A stretch of 64,000 bases of DNA, taken from Halichondria panicea. Its lineage: Eukaryota > Porifera > Demospongiae > Suberitida > Halichondriidae. Position numbers and translations under genes: made by a program. Each line of letters starts with the position of its first letter. Position 1 is the first letter of the stretch. The notes under the pieces are model-generated. The model was not told the DNA's origin. It saw only the letters and a program-made list of their open reading frames with translations, and did no database searches. Positions 13,601-23,117 of this stretch are shown piece after piece. Location of the stretch: NCBI RefSeq assembly GCF_963675165.1, contig NC_087388.1, positions 4,407,047 through 4,471,046 of the forward strand, in the 5' to 3' direction.

Positions 13601-16238
13601 AAAGCGTGAGCAATACCATCTGATAGAACTATTTCTAGAAACCTGCAATTTACTTTGCTCCCTTTACTGTGTACACTAAGTATTTCACTTATTATTAGCA
13701 TGATCATCTTTTCCCAATCCCCCTACAGAACGGTATGAAAAATCTGAAGGCGTTCAGTGAGCAATCTCTCATAGATTGTTCCTGGGGCTATGGCAACAAC
13801 GGTTGTAACGGGGGAGAGAGTGAGAGGGCGTACAAATGGATTATCGAAAACGGGTGCATCCCAACAGAAGAGTCCTATGGGGGAGGGAAATTCCTCATGC
13901 AGGTGGGTGGAGTTTACCAAATTCTACATAACAGTTGTACTAAGCATCTTCAGCAATAATTACATGCAAAGCATGTAAGTGTGACAATAAAACCGTAAGT
14001 TACAGCTCTGTATGTGAGATTTTAGGTGTGATGCATGTATGCTACAAATCTTGTAATAGTACTATAGTACTAGTGTGTATATCTTTAGTCAGTGCACTCC
14101 AGCCATGGCTTGTAGTCAGGTACTTCCACGAATGCAATATTGAAAACTAGAGTGTTGTCTTTGAGGTACTGAGTGTTCTTGTCAGCATTGTAGTCGAAGT
14201 CAGCGTGGGAGATGAACGTATGGTAGCCATATCCTCTTTGTGCCCATCCACCACTTTGTGACTGCCATCACTGTCTGCTGGGAATGTGCTTGTGTAATTG
14301 TTCTTGTCCTCCAGTTGATTAAGTAGCCCAAATGTCACTGCCCCAGTGAACGAAAGTCTATACACATGATTATTCCTTGGCTTTACAATGGGGGGGGGGG
14401 GGGGTGGTGGTAGTAAGACAATCGTTTGTCTCCTCAACTGTTTCCAGCCTGGATTTTCTTTCCACGTTGGAGTAGACAGCCTCTAGTAAAACCGAGCAAC
14501 ACAGATAGTTATTCGAGGTCACTTCCGTTTCCAATCCCTCTCTTCCTTAATCTATGATTAGGTAGGATGCCATGCCTTTTACATGTACCTGTGGGAAGGG
14601 ACTGGGAGGGAAGGTGACTATCGACTACTTGTCTTCACTACCTCGAATCGAGGCCTCTTTTCTCAAGAGACTGGATTCGAGGCTATCACTGTGTTCACTG
14701 TGGGGTTCAAAGAAACGTATTTAACACTGGAGACCACACCCTTTTTCTTTTCATGGTTGTGTAGTCTCACTCAAGATTTCATTTCAGATTTCATGCTTGA
14801 TTTCAAGTTGCATGGGCTCTACGATATTTTCAGCCCCTCGGCTTAATTTGATTAATTTGAAGCTATACTGCCATTTTTGTCATGTAATCCTATGTGCTTT
14901 CCCCTGCATGCTTACTGCATGTACCCTTATAACAATGGAGTGCAACCTAGGATCTAGTTGAATATTATTAATTTTGCTGGTGATAGGTGAGATTGTTCTG
15001 AAGGTTTGATGTGCACATACCGTTTCCCCCACCATACACACGAGTGCAGGATGGCTTCTGCAAGGTGAACGAGAGTGAGTGTGGTGCTAGGATCTCCATG
15101 TACGTGAACACTGCCCCTGGAAACGAGACTTCCCTGATGATGGCTATCGCTGAGAGAGGACCCATCAGTGTCGCCATTGACGCTAGTCACAAGTCCTTTA
15201 ATTTCTATTCTCATGGAGTCTACTATGAACCAGCGTGTGGTGAGTGTGGTTGGTTGGTATCTAATCTTACGCTTTTGCTTCTATGTATTTTCAGTGAATT
15301 CAATTGTTACTATTAGTCATGCAGTGGCGGATCCAGGAAAAAGGAAATGGGTTCTAAACAAACGAGTATGCAGCATAACATTTTTGGGGGGTTATAAACG
15401 CCAACTTCTGGTCACACATTGTGCAGTAAGAATAGGGAAATCACATTCTCAGCCAGGGGAAGTCCCATATTAGACTGGCGTAGAGCTGCTACAAACAGTA
15501 ACTAGCTAGCCTAGGCTAATGATTGACTTTGAACACTCTTTTGTCAGTTGAGGTACAATCATTGAACCAAAATTAATTACAATAGCTATAAATTGATAAA
15601 TAGCTAGCTATAGTATAGCTGTACTAAAGCGTAATAGATAGACGGCATGAAAACTGGGTTTCATGGCACACTGGGATCTCCCTTTGGATCTGCCACTGTA
15701 TCTATTCCCACATATACATTGATGCCTACGAACGTAATGAGTGAATATGGATTCGAAACGTGTCACATTACTGCAAATTTTTGTATAGAGAGACTGAGTG
15801 TTTTATTACGGAAATCAAATTTCGGGAATATTGCGCAGATTTGAAATTTTCATGGTCATGAGACTCATAGCAAGCTTGCTATTCGTTTAATAGACCTGCA
15901 AAATCGATTATTATAACGTTTGCAACAGTTAAATCCTAATTCAATTAACCTATAATTATAATTACATGTTATGTTTCATAAACTGCTGAGCCCACCCAAT
16001 CTTGCCAATTTTATTAATTTTTTGATTCCCTTCTACAGGTAATGGAGTGGATAACCTCGATCACCAGGTCTTGGCCGTGGGTTACGGGACGCTGACCCCT
16101 GGTGATCCGGACAGTGATTACTGGTACATCAAGAACTCGTGGTCCACTCACTGGGGCAACGATGGCTACGTGCTCATGAGCAGGAAGAACAACAACTGTG
16201 GAGTCACCACTGACGCTTCTTTTGCTATACTGAACTAA
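4179..16238 (+). CDS. Secreted papain-family (C1) cysteine protease, counting-factor-associated type
   Basis: Ten exons chain in phase to 547 codons: 4179-4359, 4766-4938, 7007-7117, 10791-10914, 12516-12729, 12812-12996, 13075-13166, 13729-13902, 15050-15239, 16039-16238. The start at 4179 gives a clean signal peptide ([17 protein letters not shown]); an ATG at 4140 in frame would bury it. Order: N-terminal domain ([18 protein letters not shown]) as in Dictyostelium counting factor-associated protein D and invertebrate digestive cysteine proteinases; I29-type inhibitor propeptide ([17 protein letters not shown]); mature C1 domain with oxyanion Gln and catalytic Cys in [17 protein letters not shown] motif, catalytic His in [11 protein letters not shown] and Asn in [11 protein letters not shown]. 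All catalytic residues are present, so it should be an active lysosomal or secreted endopeptidase. Exon 9 uses the acceptor at 15049; earlier AGs give stops. AATAAA lies at 16324. Introns 2, 3, 4, 7 and 9 carry mobile elements. Confidence 0.93.
5435..6602. mobile_element. Fold-back element with long inverted repeats (CAGT...TAATCCGGCCACCCTTG)
   Basis: The left arm from 5435 (CTAATCCGGCC-type sequence, CCACCCTTGGGACAGTGTAA) is mirrored at 6360-6602 (CACTGTCACAAGGGTGGCCG). Each arm is about 250-330 bp and imperfect, including CAAAACGTCGTATCCGGCCG versus CGGCCGTATATGACGTTTTG. It sits in intron 2 of the protease gene. The middle is interrupted by a second element at 5853-6245. No transposase is seen. 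Confidence 0.7.
5853..6245. mobile_element. MITE with CTCAGGGGCGTAGC termini, nested
   Basis: Starts CTCAGGGGCGTAGCTAGGG and ends GGCTACGCCCCTGAG, about 393 bp. It lies between the arms of the 5435-6602 element, so it inserted later or forms the element's spacer. Non-coding. Confidence 0.7.
7471..8655. repeat. AAACGCCC-type element interrupted by about 0.8 kb insertion
   Basis: The left part (7471-7735: AATGCCCATGGTAAAAGCTC, TCTTAAATAATCGCCCATG, GATATCAACGCAGAGGGA) and the right part (8519-8655: CTGCTGTGCAAGAGTTTGGA, GCCCGGGCGTTTAATCAAGT) are contiguous in the related copy at 32523-32876. The roughly 780 bp between them is therefore foreign and contains two near-identical 40-bp units around TTCTACTTTAGTGACCCTGT (8031-8110) and a diverged direct repeat (about 8165-8280 and 8320-8430, TTGACAACGAAG). 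Confidence 0.6.
9190..9576. mobile_element. Fold-back MITE with perfect 9-bp target duplication
   Basis: Termini AAGGGCTTATAAAGAGAAGA and the complement, flanked on both sides by GGTGAGATC (9181-9189 and 9577-9585). A 9-bp duplication is unlike Tc1/mariner and closer to P, Kolobok or Merlin-like or other 8-9 bp families. A second element (9288-9434) is nested in it. It lies in intron 3 of the protease gene. Confidence 0.8.
9288..9434. mobile_element. MITE CAGTGGYGTAGG with TA duplication
   Basis: 147 bp, starts CAGTGGTGTAGGG and ends CTACGCCACTG, flanked by TA on both sides. Interior has AGAAAGATGGGGGGCTCCAG. A sister copy lies at 12143-12311. The TA target and CAGT ends fit a Tc1/mariner-derived non-autonomous element. 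Confidence 0.8.
10137..10703 (-). repeat. Hairpin-ended element, nearly complete minus-strand copy
   Basis: Runs from ATGAAAGCACCACGGGTGCT to ACCTCGCTTGCGCATGCGCA CCGAGGCAT, i.e. both diagnostic ends in reverse orientation to 1-511, with the CA microsatellite at about 10631-10670. About 567 bp. It ends only 88 bp before exon 4 of the protease gene. Confidence 0.75.
10986..11257. repeat. Palindromic MITE
   Basis: AATGTGAAAAATTGCTAGGA at 10986 is mirrored by TCCTAGCAATTTTTCACATT ending at 11257; arms of about 110 bp include GAAACAAGAAAGCGGCGAGA and its complement, with a short spacer near 11120. Non-coding, in intron 4. Confidence 0.75.
11294..11974. repeat. Element with CAGTGTGGATTATAA inverted termini
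   Basis: CGCAGTGTGGATTATAA at 11294 and TTATAATCCACACTGCG ending at 11974 bound about 680 bp. Interior is non-coding and contains a direct repeat of TTAGCTTGCTGAATCAGCAT near 11807 and 11841. Tc1-like terminal bases (CAGT) but I could not define the target duplication. Confidence 0.55.
12143..12311. mobile_element. MITE CAGTGGYGTAGG, second copy
   Basis: Same interior (CTAGAAAGATGGGGGGGCTC, AAAAAGTACGGCTATCTACA) and ends (CAATGGCGTAGGAAG / CTTCCTACGCCACTG) as 9288-9434, with one terminus mutated. It contains long C and G runs that form a hairpin around 12262-12298. Confidence 0.75.
13234..13427. repeat. TACCGTATAGC-type MITE
   Basis: Termini TACCGTATAGCAGGTAT and ATACCCGTTATACGGTA, interior of TTCGCGG / CGAAT words in mirrored order. 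Family members at 26090-26281, 49936-50173 and 63342-63551; remnants near 22500-22585 and 53505-53525. In intron 7 of the protease gene. Confidence 0.8.
14085..14437 (-). pseudogene. TRAF-type MATH domain fragment, frameshifted
   Basis: On the minus strand, inside intron 8 of the protease gene, two frames join into a MATH-like sequence: first [20 protein letters not shown] and PADSDGS, then, in another frame, [20 protein letters not shown] and [20 protein letters not shown], ending WLECTD and a stop at 14085. The hydrophobic strand pattern, GYGxHxFISH and [11 protein letters not shown] are the end of the MATH beta-sandwich found in TRAF adaptors. The switch needs a two-base change near 14247-14262 (extra CA after GGCAGT). 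Upstream part of the domain is not found. Probably a retro-copied or transposed fragment; no promoter or exon chain was seen. Confidence 0.6.
15322..15698. repeat. Element with CAGTGGCGGATCCA termini
   Basis: CAGTGGCGGATCCAGG at 15322 is mirrored by GGATCTGCCACTG ending at 15698. The left interior (AACATTTTTGGGGGGTTATA, GGTCACACATTGTGCAGTAA) recurs inverted at 21865-21995. In intron 9 of the protease gene. Confidence 0.7.
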
Positions 16239-18026
16239 CTCTTAACCTGTTTTTGAGTTGACTGAGTACATACTTTTATTTTCGTATGTGTCCCCCTTCC
16301 CAATTGCTTTGCTGCTACTATTGAATAAACCTTGGGATACATTAAGTTTGGTACAGCTCTTGTTGAATTTATGGCTGCATGCTTGTGCTGATGCTCAATA
16401 TTTGAAAAGCGTTACGTGTGGTAGAGAATAACTCTTGACACAGCACATGACTCGCAAGTCATCACTGTTACACAGCGAACAGCTTGTGAGTCTACACTGT
16501 ACAGTACATGCATAATTATTATATCGAGTAACACGTTGACCATATAGATATTGACAATTAATGCAGTTTAGACATGCATGGTGTCTCCTTGGAATATACC
16601 CCTCGAAAGATAGGAAATTATCGTGTTGACTACATCTTCATACTAACGAATGCTACTATACACGCATTCCTTAACATCTAACTGCTGATGGAATTGTAGA
16701 ATGTTCGAAATTAGATTGTGAGCAACGGAATCTAGAAATGATATAAGTGGCGAATCATTTGATTTAGCATGTTCTACAATTTAAAAATATGCTCCATGAT
16801 GCCTCTTATACATTATAGAGGCAAACCAATTATAGCTGTAAGATAGAATGTCACCCATGAGGGCCCTTGAGGGGGGAATTACCCCATTATTAATATTGGT
16901 GGACACTATAGGTGTACATGTAGATTGTCCCCCTGAACAGCCTATAATTATACTCTAGGGTATAGGGGATCGCCAACACTAAACTAAAAATGTTAACCTC
17001 TTAAACTAGTTTGTAGAGACTTGTATTATATGGCCTTGCGATAGAAAAGCTATAGGACACGTACAGAAAAGAATATGGTATAGGCTCAGACGTTTACGAT
17101 AGCCCTACGCATGCAGGCAATGTGAATGTACGTGTTATTTGTTGTTACTTGTTGTTCATGTTGTTGTGAGTGCATTCACATTTAAGCACTTTTTTGGTGG
17201 TCAATATTTACCAGATCTGTACCATAATTATATACATAACATGCATAATCGGAATAAATTGGGAGAGGACCGACATAAAACAGCATGCAGCTAAAATTAA
17301 TATGTATGCTAGAATCTATACCACTTATCAGTTCATTTGTCAGTTCATTACTGTGTTCGATAAAATAATGCTTGATGCATGGGCGGTAACGCACAACTTA
17401 GCTTGGAGGGGTTTGTCCACCAGATATATATAAGTAAGGGGCTACCGGGTGAGACGCATACGCGGTGGCCAGATTTGAGTGTTGTTGGTCTTTGGTCCAT
17501 GGATTGCATAGGTAGGCTGTATTTATGATTACGGATGTCCTAGGTGATTGGAACTTGAGGCAACAACATTTGGTGCGTGCATGTTCAAGCCATAGGAACA
17601 CATGATAATCACAACAGTTACTATATTACAAGGTGTAAACTAACCCTTCTGGCCTTGTGTATGATAATAATGCTAGTATATAGCAGTCATGACAAGGCTG
17701 AGTGATATGTTGGAGGAAGTGGATACTGCATAAATATACAGTATGTATAAGCATCGATGAGCATGCATGTAAAATTATATTATTGCTCCCTCAATTAAGG
17801 CAAGGGACCCCAGTTGCTATGATACAGACCCCAAGTGGGGTATAGGTTATAGTTATGCCTCAGATTCTGAAAACACACCTTCATAAGATCAGCAATGATC
17901 ACCCTCACTGGCAGAAAATATACCCTCATAAGATTAGCAAGCATGCACCATTGCTGGCAGAAAGTACACCTTCATTATACAGGGTTTTGCAGAATTCTTG
18001 CAACAGGGCTAAACAGACACAGCAAT
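16239..18026. other. No gene recognised
   Basis: Downstream of the protease polyadenylation signal (16324-16329) the sequence is AT-rich with only short unconvincing reading frames. Two diverged repeats of CTCATAAGATTAGCAAGCA / CACTGGCAGAAAATACACC occur at 17870-17975 and again at 18842-18925. I see no exon with supporting splice sites or recognisable protein. Confidence 0.5.
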
Positions 18027-18794
18027 GACTTCCATATATGGAAGTCAAGTCAACTGCTGACTTAAAATATTGTGTGTACTATGCAGGGTGTCATACTGCT
18101 CATACAGAGGAGGGATATGATTATATCCTTCCTCTGGCTCCAATCTCCCCCCCCCCTAAAATGTGCATTTAGGTACTCAGTTGTATTTGAGTGCCCATAG
18201 CGGTATAGGGTATCGAAATAACTGTTGACCTTTTTTTTTTATGTTCTGGTGATGTTTCAAATGGTAATGTTTGAAAGTCCCCTCTCTAATTGCAATTGTA
18301 TGACACTCTGGTATGTGTATAATTATTTGAATGGCTTGAATTGAAAGTTGTCCTGTGAGCCTAAAAGAGAGCATCATGCACAAGATCAGGAGGACATCCT
18401 GACAAGATTTAAGGTGGTGCATGGACGGTGTACCAGGTGGAAATGTCGTAAAGTTGGTGACAAGACAATTTGCTTCAACTGTGTGCAGAACTGTTGCTCT
18501 TTTCAATGACACCCTGATAAGCATTTCCATGGTGCACCACCCACCACCTTAATTAAATCTTGTGAATAAGCTGATGCTCTCTTAATTAAGGCCCCAGGAC
18601 ATCTTTTAATTCAAAATACAGATACCTGCACATGTACAATAATAAAAGTAATAACAAAATTAATAGTAAAAGTCAGCAGTTGACTTCCATATATGGAAGT
18701 CATTGCTGTGTCTGCTTAGCCCTGTTACAAGAACTCTGCAAAACCCTGTACCCAAAATATTATAGTCAGCAGTTGACTTCCATATATGGAAGTC
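18027..18794. repeat. Perfect 20-bp palindrome repeated three times
   Basis: GACTTCCATATATGGAAGTC occurs at 18027-18046, 18682-18701 and 18775-18794. Each lies in a larger repeated block (CTGTGTCTGCTTAGCCCTGT ... TGCAAAACCCTGTA), the last two tandem and direct, the first inverted relative to them. Together the outer copies flank the element at 18084-18516. Confidence 0.8.
18084..18516. mobile_element. MITE with CAGGGTGTCAT termini
   Basis: CAGGGTGTCATACTG at 18084 and AATGACACCCTG ending at 18516. A shorter relative is at 43149-43346, and the C-rich/G-rich arm (GGGATATCCC) recurs at 54910-54960. A further inverted pair, GATTTAAGGTGGTG and CACCACCTTAATTAAATC (18399-18562), crosses its right end and suggests a nested insertion. 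Confidence 0.65.
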
Positions 18795-19801
18795 TTTGCA
18801 GTGTCTGTTTAGCCCTGTTGCAAGGATTTTGCAAAACCCTGTATTAGCAAGCACCCTCACTGGCAGAAAAGACACCCTCGAAAGCACGCTCAATGATGTA
18901 TGAAAACACGCCCTCATTGAAATTTTGCAGTCACCCTAATTTTAATACTAATATATATAATATCACACCATACTAACTTGCTCTGCCATTTTGTTATGAA
19001 GCAGCTATAGAGTGGTTTTTCCCTGGGAATATCCCTACTGCATGTCTAACAATAATTATGGTTGCACTTTTGGTATTAATTTTGTGCATGTGCATACCAT
19101 TACATATAGAGAATTTCGTCAGATGTCAATAATCGTCAGCTAAAAATGCGCAAACAAAACAAGAGATTCTAACTAACTGCACACACTAATAGGTAGCTAT
19201 GGGGACTATGGTTTCACCACAACAACCCTACACCACTCAGAATAATTGTCACAGGTATACAGCTGGCACAGGGAAGTCGTATCGTATCTACATCAGACTA
19301 CTCGGTTATTCACAATCATAATAAATAATTAATACTAAATTCATTTCATAAATAAACAAAATTACGACATTGTACCTGTACAATGATGCTAATCACTGTA
19401 CAACAAATACAAAATTGCTCGCTCGCCCCAAACATGCTTTGCATGCTCCTAGTTATGGATCTATATTATAACTATACTGTAGTTCCTCTAGTGGATCAGC
19501 CAGACCTGAAGGACGTGATCCATGAGACTATACTTCCCCGTTTATTTTTCATAATTATGCATGTATGGGCGTGGCAGTGGTGGCGCATATGCACAAAGCC
19601 CCACTGCACTATATAAGGCCACTATCTTCAATACTGCATGTTGGGCTTGGACACTCGAGTAGAATCTACCTACAGACACTCTCACTCTGAAAGACCAGCT
19701 GCCCAATGGCTACTTGTGGACATGAGAGTGGACAGTCATCGCCACTAGTTAGTGAGTTCGAGTATAGACAAACTAATTGAAGAATTCTACATGGTCTAGT
19801 A

Positions 19802-21517
19802 GATCTTACGGTGGCCCTGAAGGTCGCTCAGCAGTTGTGTTCTCTCAACTTGGTGTTCTGCACTTGAGCTTCGCTAGTTGAGCCTTCGCTAGTTGAGTGA
19901 TCGCTAGTTGAGTAATCGCTAGTTGAGCCTTCGCTAGTTGAGTGATCGCTAGTTGAGCCTTCGCTAGTTGAGTGATCGCTAGTTGAGTGATCGCTAGTTG
20001 AGCCTTCGCTAGTTGAGTCTTCGCTAGTTGAGTCTTCACTAGTTGAGCCTTCGCTAGTTGAGTGATCGTAGTCTCGAATACCCGCCTCAACCTAAAAGCT
20101 TGAGTCTGGTCAAACTCACATATGAACTTTGTTCTGCACAGTCAACAAAGTCAAGTGGGCTACACGCCCACAAGCATAGTGATAAAGCCACAAGCCACCG
20201 CATGTTAGGGACAGAACATACACAGAGGGCTATATCAGACAGTGTATCAATTAAGGCTAGGAGTTGAAAGCCTACGAGAAAAACACTGAGCTTGAAGCCA
20301 TCATTGCACAGAGCTAGAGGGCTATGAAACCATGGTCGACGGTCACATTCACTTAATTAAATGAGCATTTAGGCTGTTAATTTCGACAAGGTGTTCCAAA
20401 GGTCCTGTTGCTAGTCTGGAGAGTTCTAGTATCACATCCTTACAACTCTCTCCATGAATGTTCCTACGTCGCCTTCTGTCAGGGGCTAATTCTTTCTACT
20501 AGTAACAATCCATGCTGCCGTGGCGGTTAGCTATAATGATATTCATGTAGACTATAATTTTATTCATGTTTCACACCCACTTGTGGTCAATTAAATGTCC
20601 AAGAAATTCCTGGACACACTTGAACCAAACCTCAATGTGAGTTTGACCAGACTCAAGCTTTTAGGTTGAGGCGGGTATTCGAGACTAGAGTGATCGCTAG
20701 TTGAGTCTTCGATAGTTGACGACCTTTGACCTATGGGTGTGGTTTGATGCACTAAATTTAGGTACATGCAGGCAAGTACGTGCAGCAAGTGGCAAGATCC
20801 AAGCTGTACAATGGCAGTATACAGCACTACCTGCAGTATATTTATCAAGAGATATAGATATAGACAACAACTAGAGCTACAAGACAAGTTGTACAGAAAT
20901 ATATACAGGCCATAATTTATGGCCTGGGCATAATACTATTGTTATTTCATGTTCTGTTTTGTGAAGTTAGTGAAAAAATAATTATTACTCAAAGAAGAAT
21001 ATTATTCAAAGATGCTCATGACAATGTACGTGGGGGCAACTCAATAACTAGTCAATAAACAAAAGAGCGAGTGATTTGACTGATGAAGATGTGTATCAGG
21101 TTGCACAATGAATACCAGATGAGATAGATCTACAGGTTCACTACAGTTAAACTCTTCTTACTTCACTTCAGTGGCTAGCCAGCTAGCTATTCTTTATCTT
21201 GCAAGCTGCTTCTCATTATGGTCTCGCTAGCTAGACTAGGTAGCTGCGGTTACCAACAAACCACACCCATAGCCTTATAGGTCAAAGGTCGTCAACTATC
21301 GAAGACTCAACTAGCGAAGCTCAACTAGCGATCACTCAACTAGCGAAGGCTCAACTAGCGATCACTCAACTAGCGAAGGCTCAACTAGCGAAGCTCAACT
21401 AGCGATCACTCAACTAGCGATCACTCAACTAGCGAAAGCTCAACTAGCGAAGCTCAAGTGCAGAACACCAAGTTGAGAACACAACTGCTGAGTGACCTTC
21501 AGGGCCACCGTAAGATC
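19802..21517. mobile_element. 1.7 kb fold-back element with iterated subterminal repeats
   Basis: Termini GATCTTACGGTGGCCCTGAA and its complement are flanked by TA on each side (19800-19801, 21518-21519). Just inside the left end, about 12 units of TCGCTAGTTGAGNNT run from 19868 to 20068 with a 17-18 bp period; inside the right end about ten inverted units run from 21300 to 21460. Farther in, a second inverted pair (ATACCCGCCTCAACCTAAAA at 20079 versus its complement near 20656) lies around the middle. No transposase frame. Arrays of short subterminal repeats are typical transposase-binding sites. Confidence 0.8.
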
Positions 21518-21519
21518 TA

Positions 21520-22800
21520 TACTAATTTCAGCCTGAATAGCCACGGTGATACCTCTAATTAAGGCAACCCTCCAAATATGCAACATCCTCGAGCTCAGGC
21601 AATTTTCTGACCTCTAAAAGTAGCGGACTGCTGCAGTGACAACATTCTAAATGGCGCGAATGTAACCACACCCTAGCCTTGATTCTAGCCCACTGGAAAA
21701 TACACGTTTAGAAATCGAGGCAAGTAGACTGAGTAGAGCTACCTCCAATTAGATGCAAACTATGCGACACCAAGTCTTTGACATCATTTTTACCTCTAAA
21801 AAAGCAACCTCTGGCTTCCTAATTATTAAAAAGTGTCGCCTTAATTAGTTATAGTAGCTAGCTCTACACAAGTCTGACTTCCCCTGGCTGAGAATGGGAT
21901 TTTCCCTAGTCTTACTGCACAACGTGTGACCGGAAGTAGGCGTAACCCCAAAAATGTTCGCACGCTTGTTAGTTTGGAACCCCCTTTTCTGGATCTGCAG
22001 TCTATTGATAATCATTAATGATGAAGTTCACTGCATTATTAGCCGCGGCCGTTATTATATATACGATATACACCTATATACGCCTATATACGATTACAGT
22101 GGAACCTCTCATAATGGACCCTCCCACTAGAGGACAACCTCTTTATAAAGGACACTAGCTAGATTAAAATCAATATATAATTACACAGAAAAAACCTCCC
22201 ACAAGCGGATGTTCTTGATTCCGGACAGAGGACAAGCTTCGTTCTCCCAACTGACTAACTCTTGTGTAAAATTGCCTCTTATAAACGGACAAACAGGAAA
22301 CCACACCCACATTTTATGTCCAATATGGTAGTAGAGGTCGTTTATAATGTTATTGCTAATACTGCAGATCTACGTAGATCAATCGGTGAGCGACTTCATT
22401 TGAGAACAAAAGTTTTGTTTGATTCAATTGTCAATGAGCGAAAGAGTTCTATTGACCCGTCGTACAATACACATATATAGTATAGCACAAACTTTTTGAG
22501 GCATCACTTAAATTTCGTAGAATTGCCTCTAAAAAGCAATTCGTTGAATAAATAAGCCCCTTAAAAATGTCACGCTATGCGGTATACCTGCACTCCTGCG
22601 TACAACATAAACGACAGAAAAATCCACGCATAACTCGCTAACATACTATAGCTTTGCTCGCCCTATTATAGCTATATATAGATCAGTAAGCTATATTAAA
22701 GCAATATACTTATGGGATTGTTATCCTCCTAGTGATTGAAGCACTGCATGTCCTTTTGTAGAGTTTCAGTGTCTTTATTTCATGTCCTTTTTCAAGTTTG
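21520..22800. other. Repeat remnants, no gene
   Basis: Holds an inverted partial copy of the 15322-15698 element (21865-21995), several ACCTCTAATTAAGGCAA / CTCTTATAAACGGAC type words that look like old diverged repeats (21541-21850, 22087-22310), and a degraded TACCGTATAGC-type element near 22490-22585. No supported exon. Confidence 0.5.
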
Positions 22801-23117
22801 AATTAGAGAGTCTATATAGCTATTGAAGCCAGCCGTTGTATAAACTTAATAAGATGCTCATAGAGCACAGCGGCAAACATAATGATTAACGGAATAAGAG
22901 ACCTGACAGCCAACTTACTCAATGAAATCTGCAGTGACGTCTGTATAGAGCTAGAACTACAACTGTATAAGTGGTGAACACATGGGGTAACAATGCTATT
23001 TATCATGACTGTAATAACTTGTGTGCATGTCACATAAAGCTTACAGCCATGCATGAGTGGTATTAGAGACATTCAAGTGTACGGATTGTTTTTTTAGGGC
23101 ATGAATTTACCCTACAC

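Noticed and set aside
15011..15049. Protease exon 9 starting earlier, at 14987 or 15004
   Set aside because: Gives an in-frame TGA or wrong phase; the acceptor at 15049 restores the family pattern MQ-DGFCK.
16261..19620. Possible coding frames at 17170-17601 and 19383-19616
   Set aside because: Low-complexity composition, no domain, no splice context.
19845..20090. Minus-strand QLAKAQLAITQLAK repeat protein
   Set aside because: Translation of the 17-18 bp subterminal iterons; inside the fold-back element.
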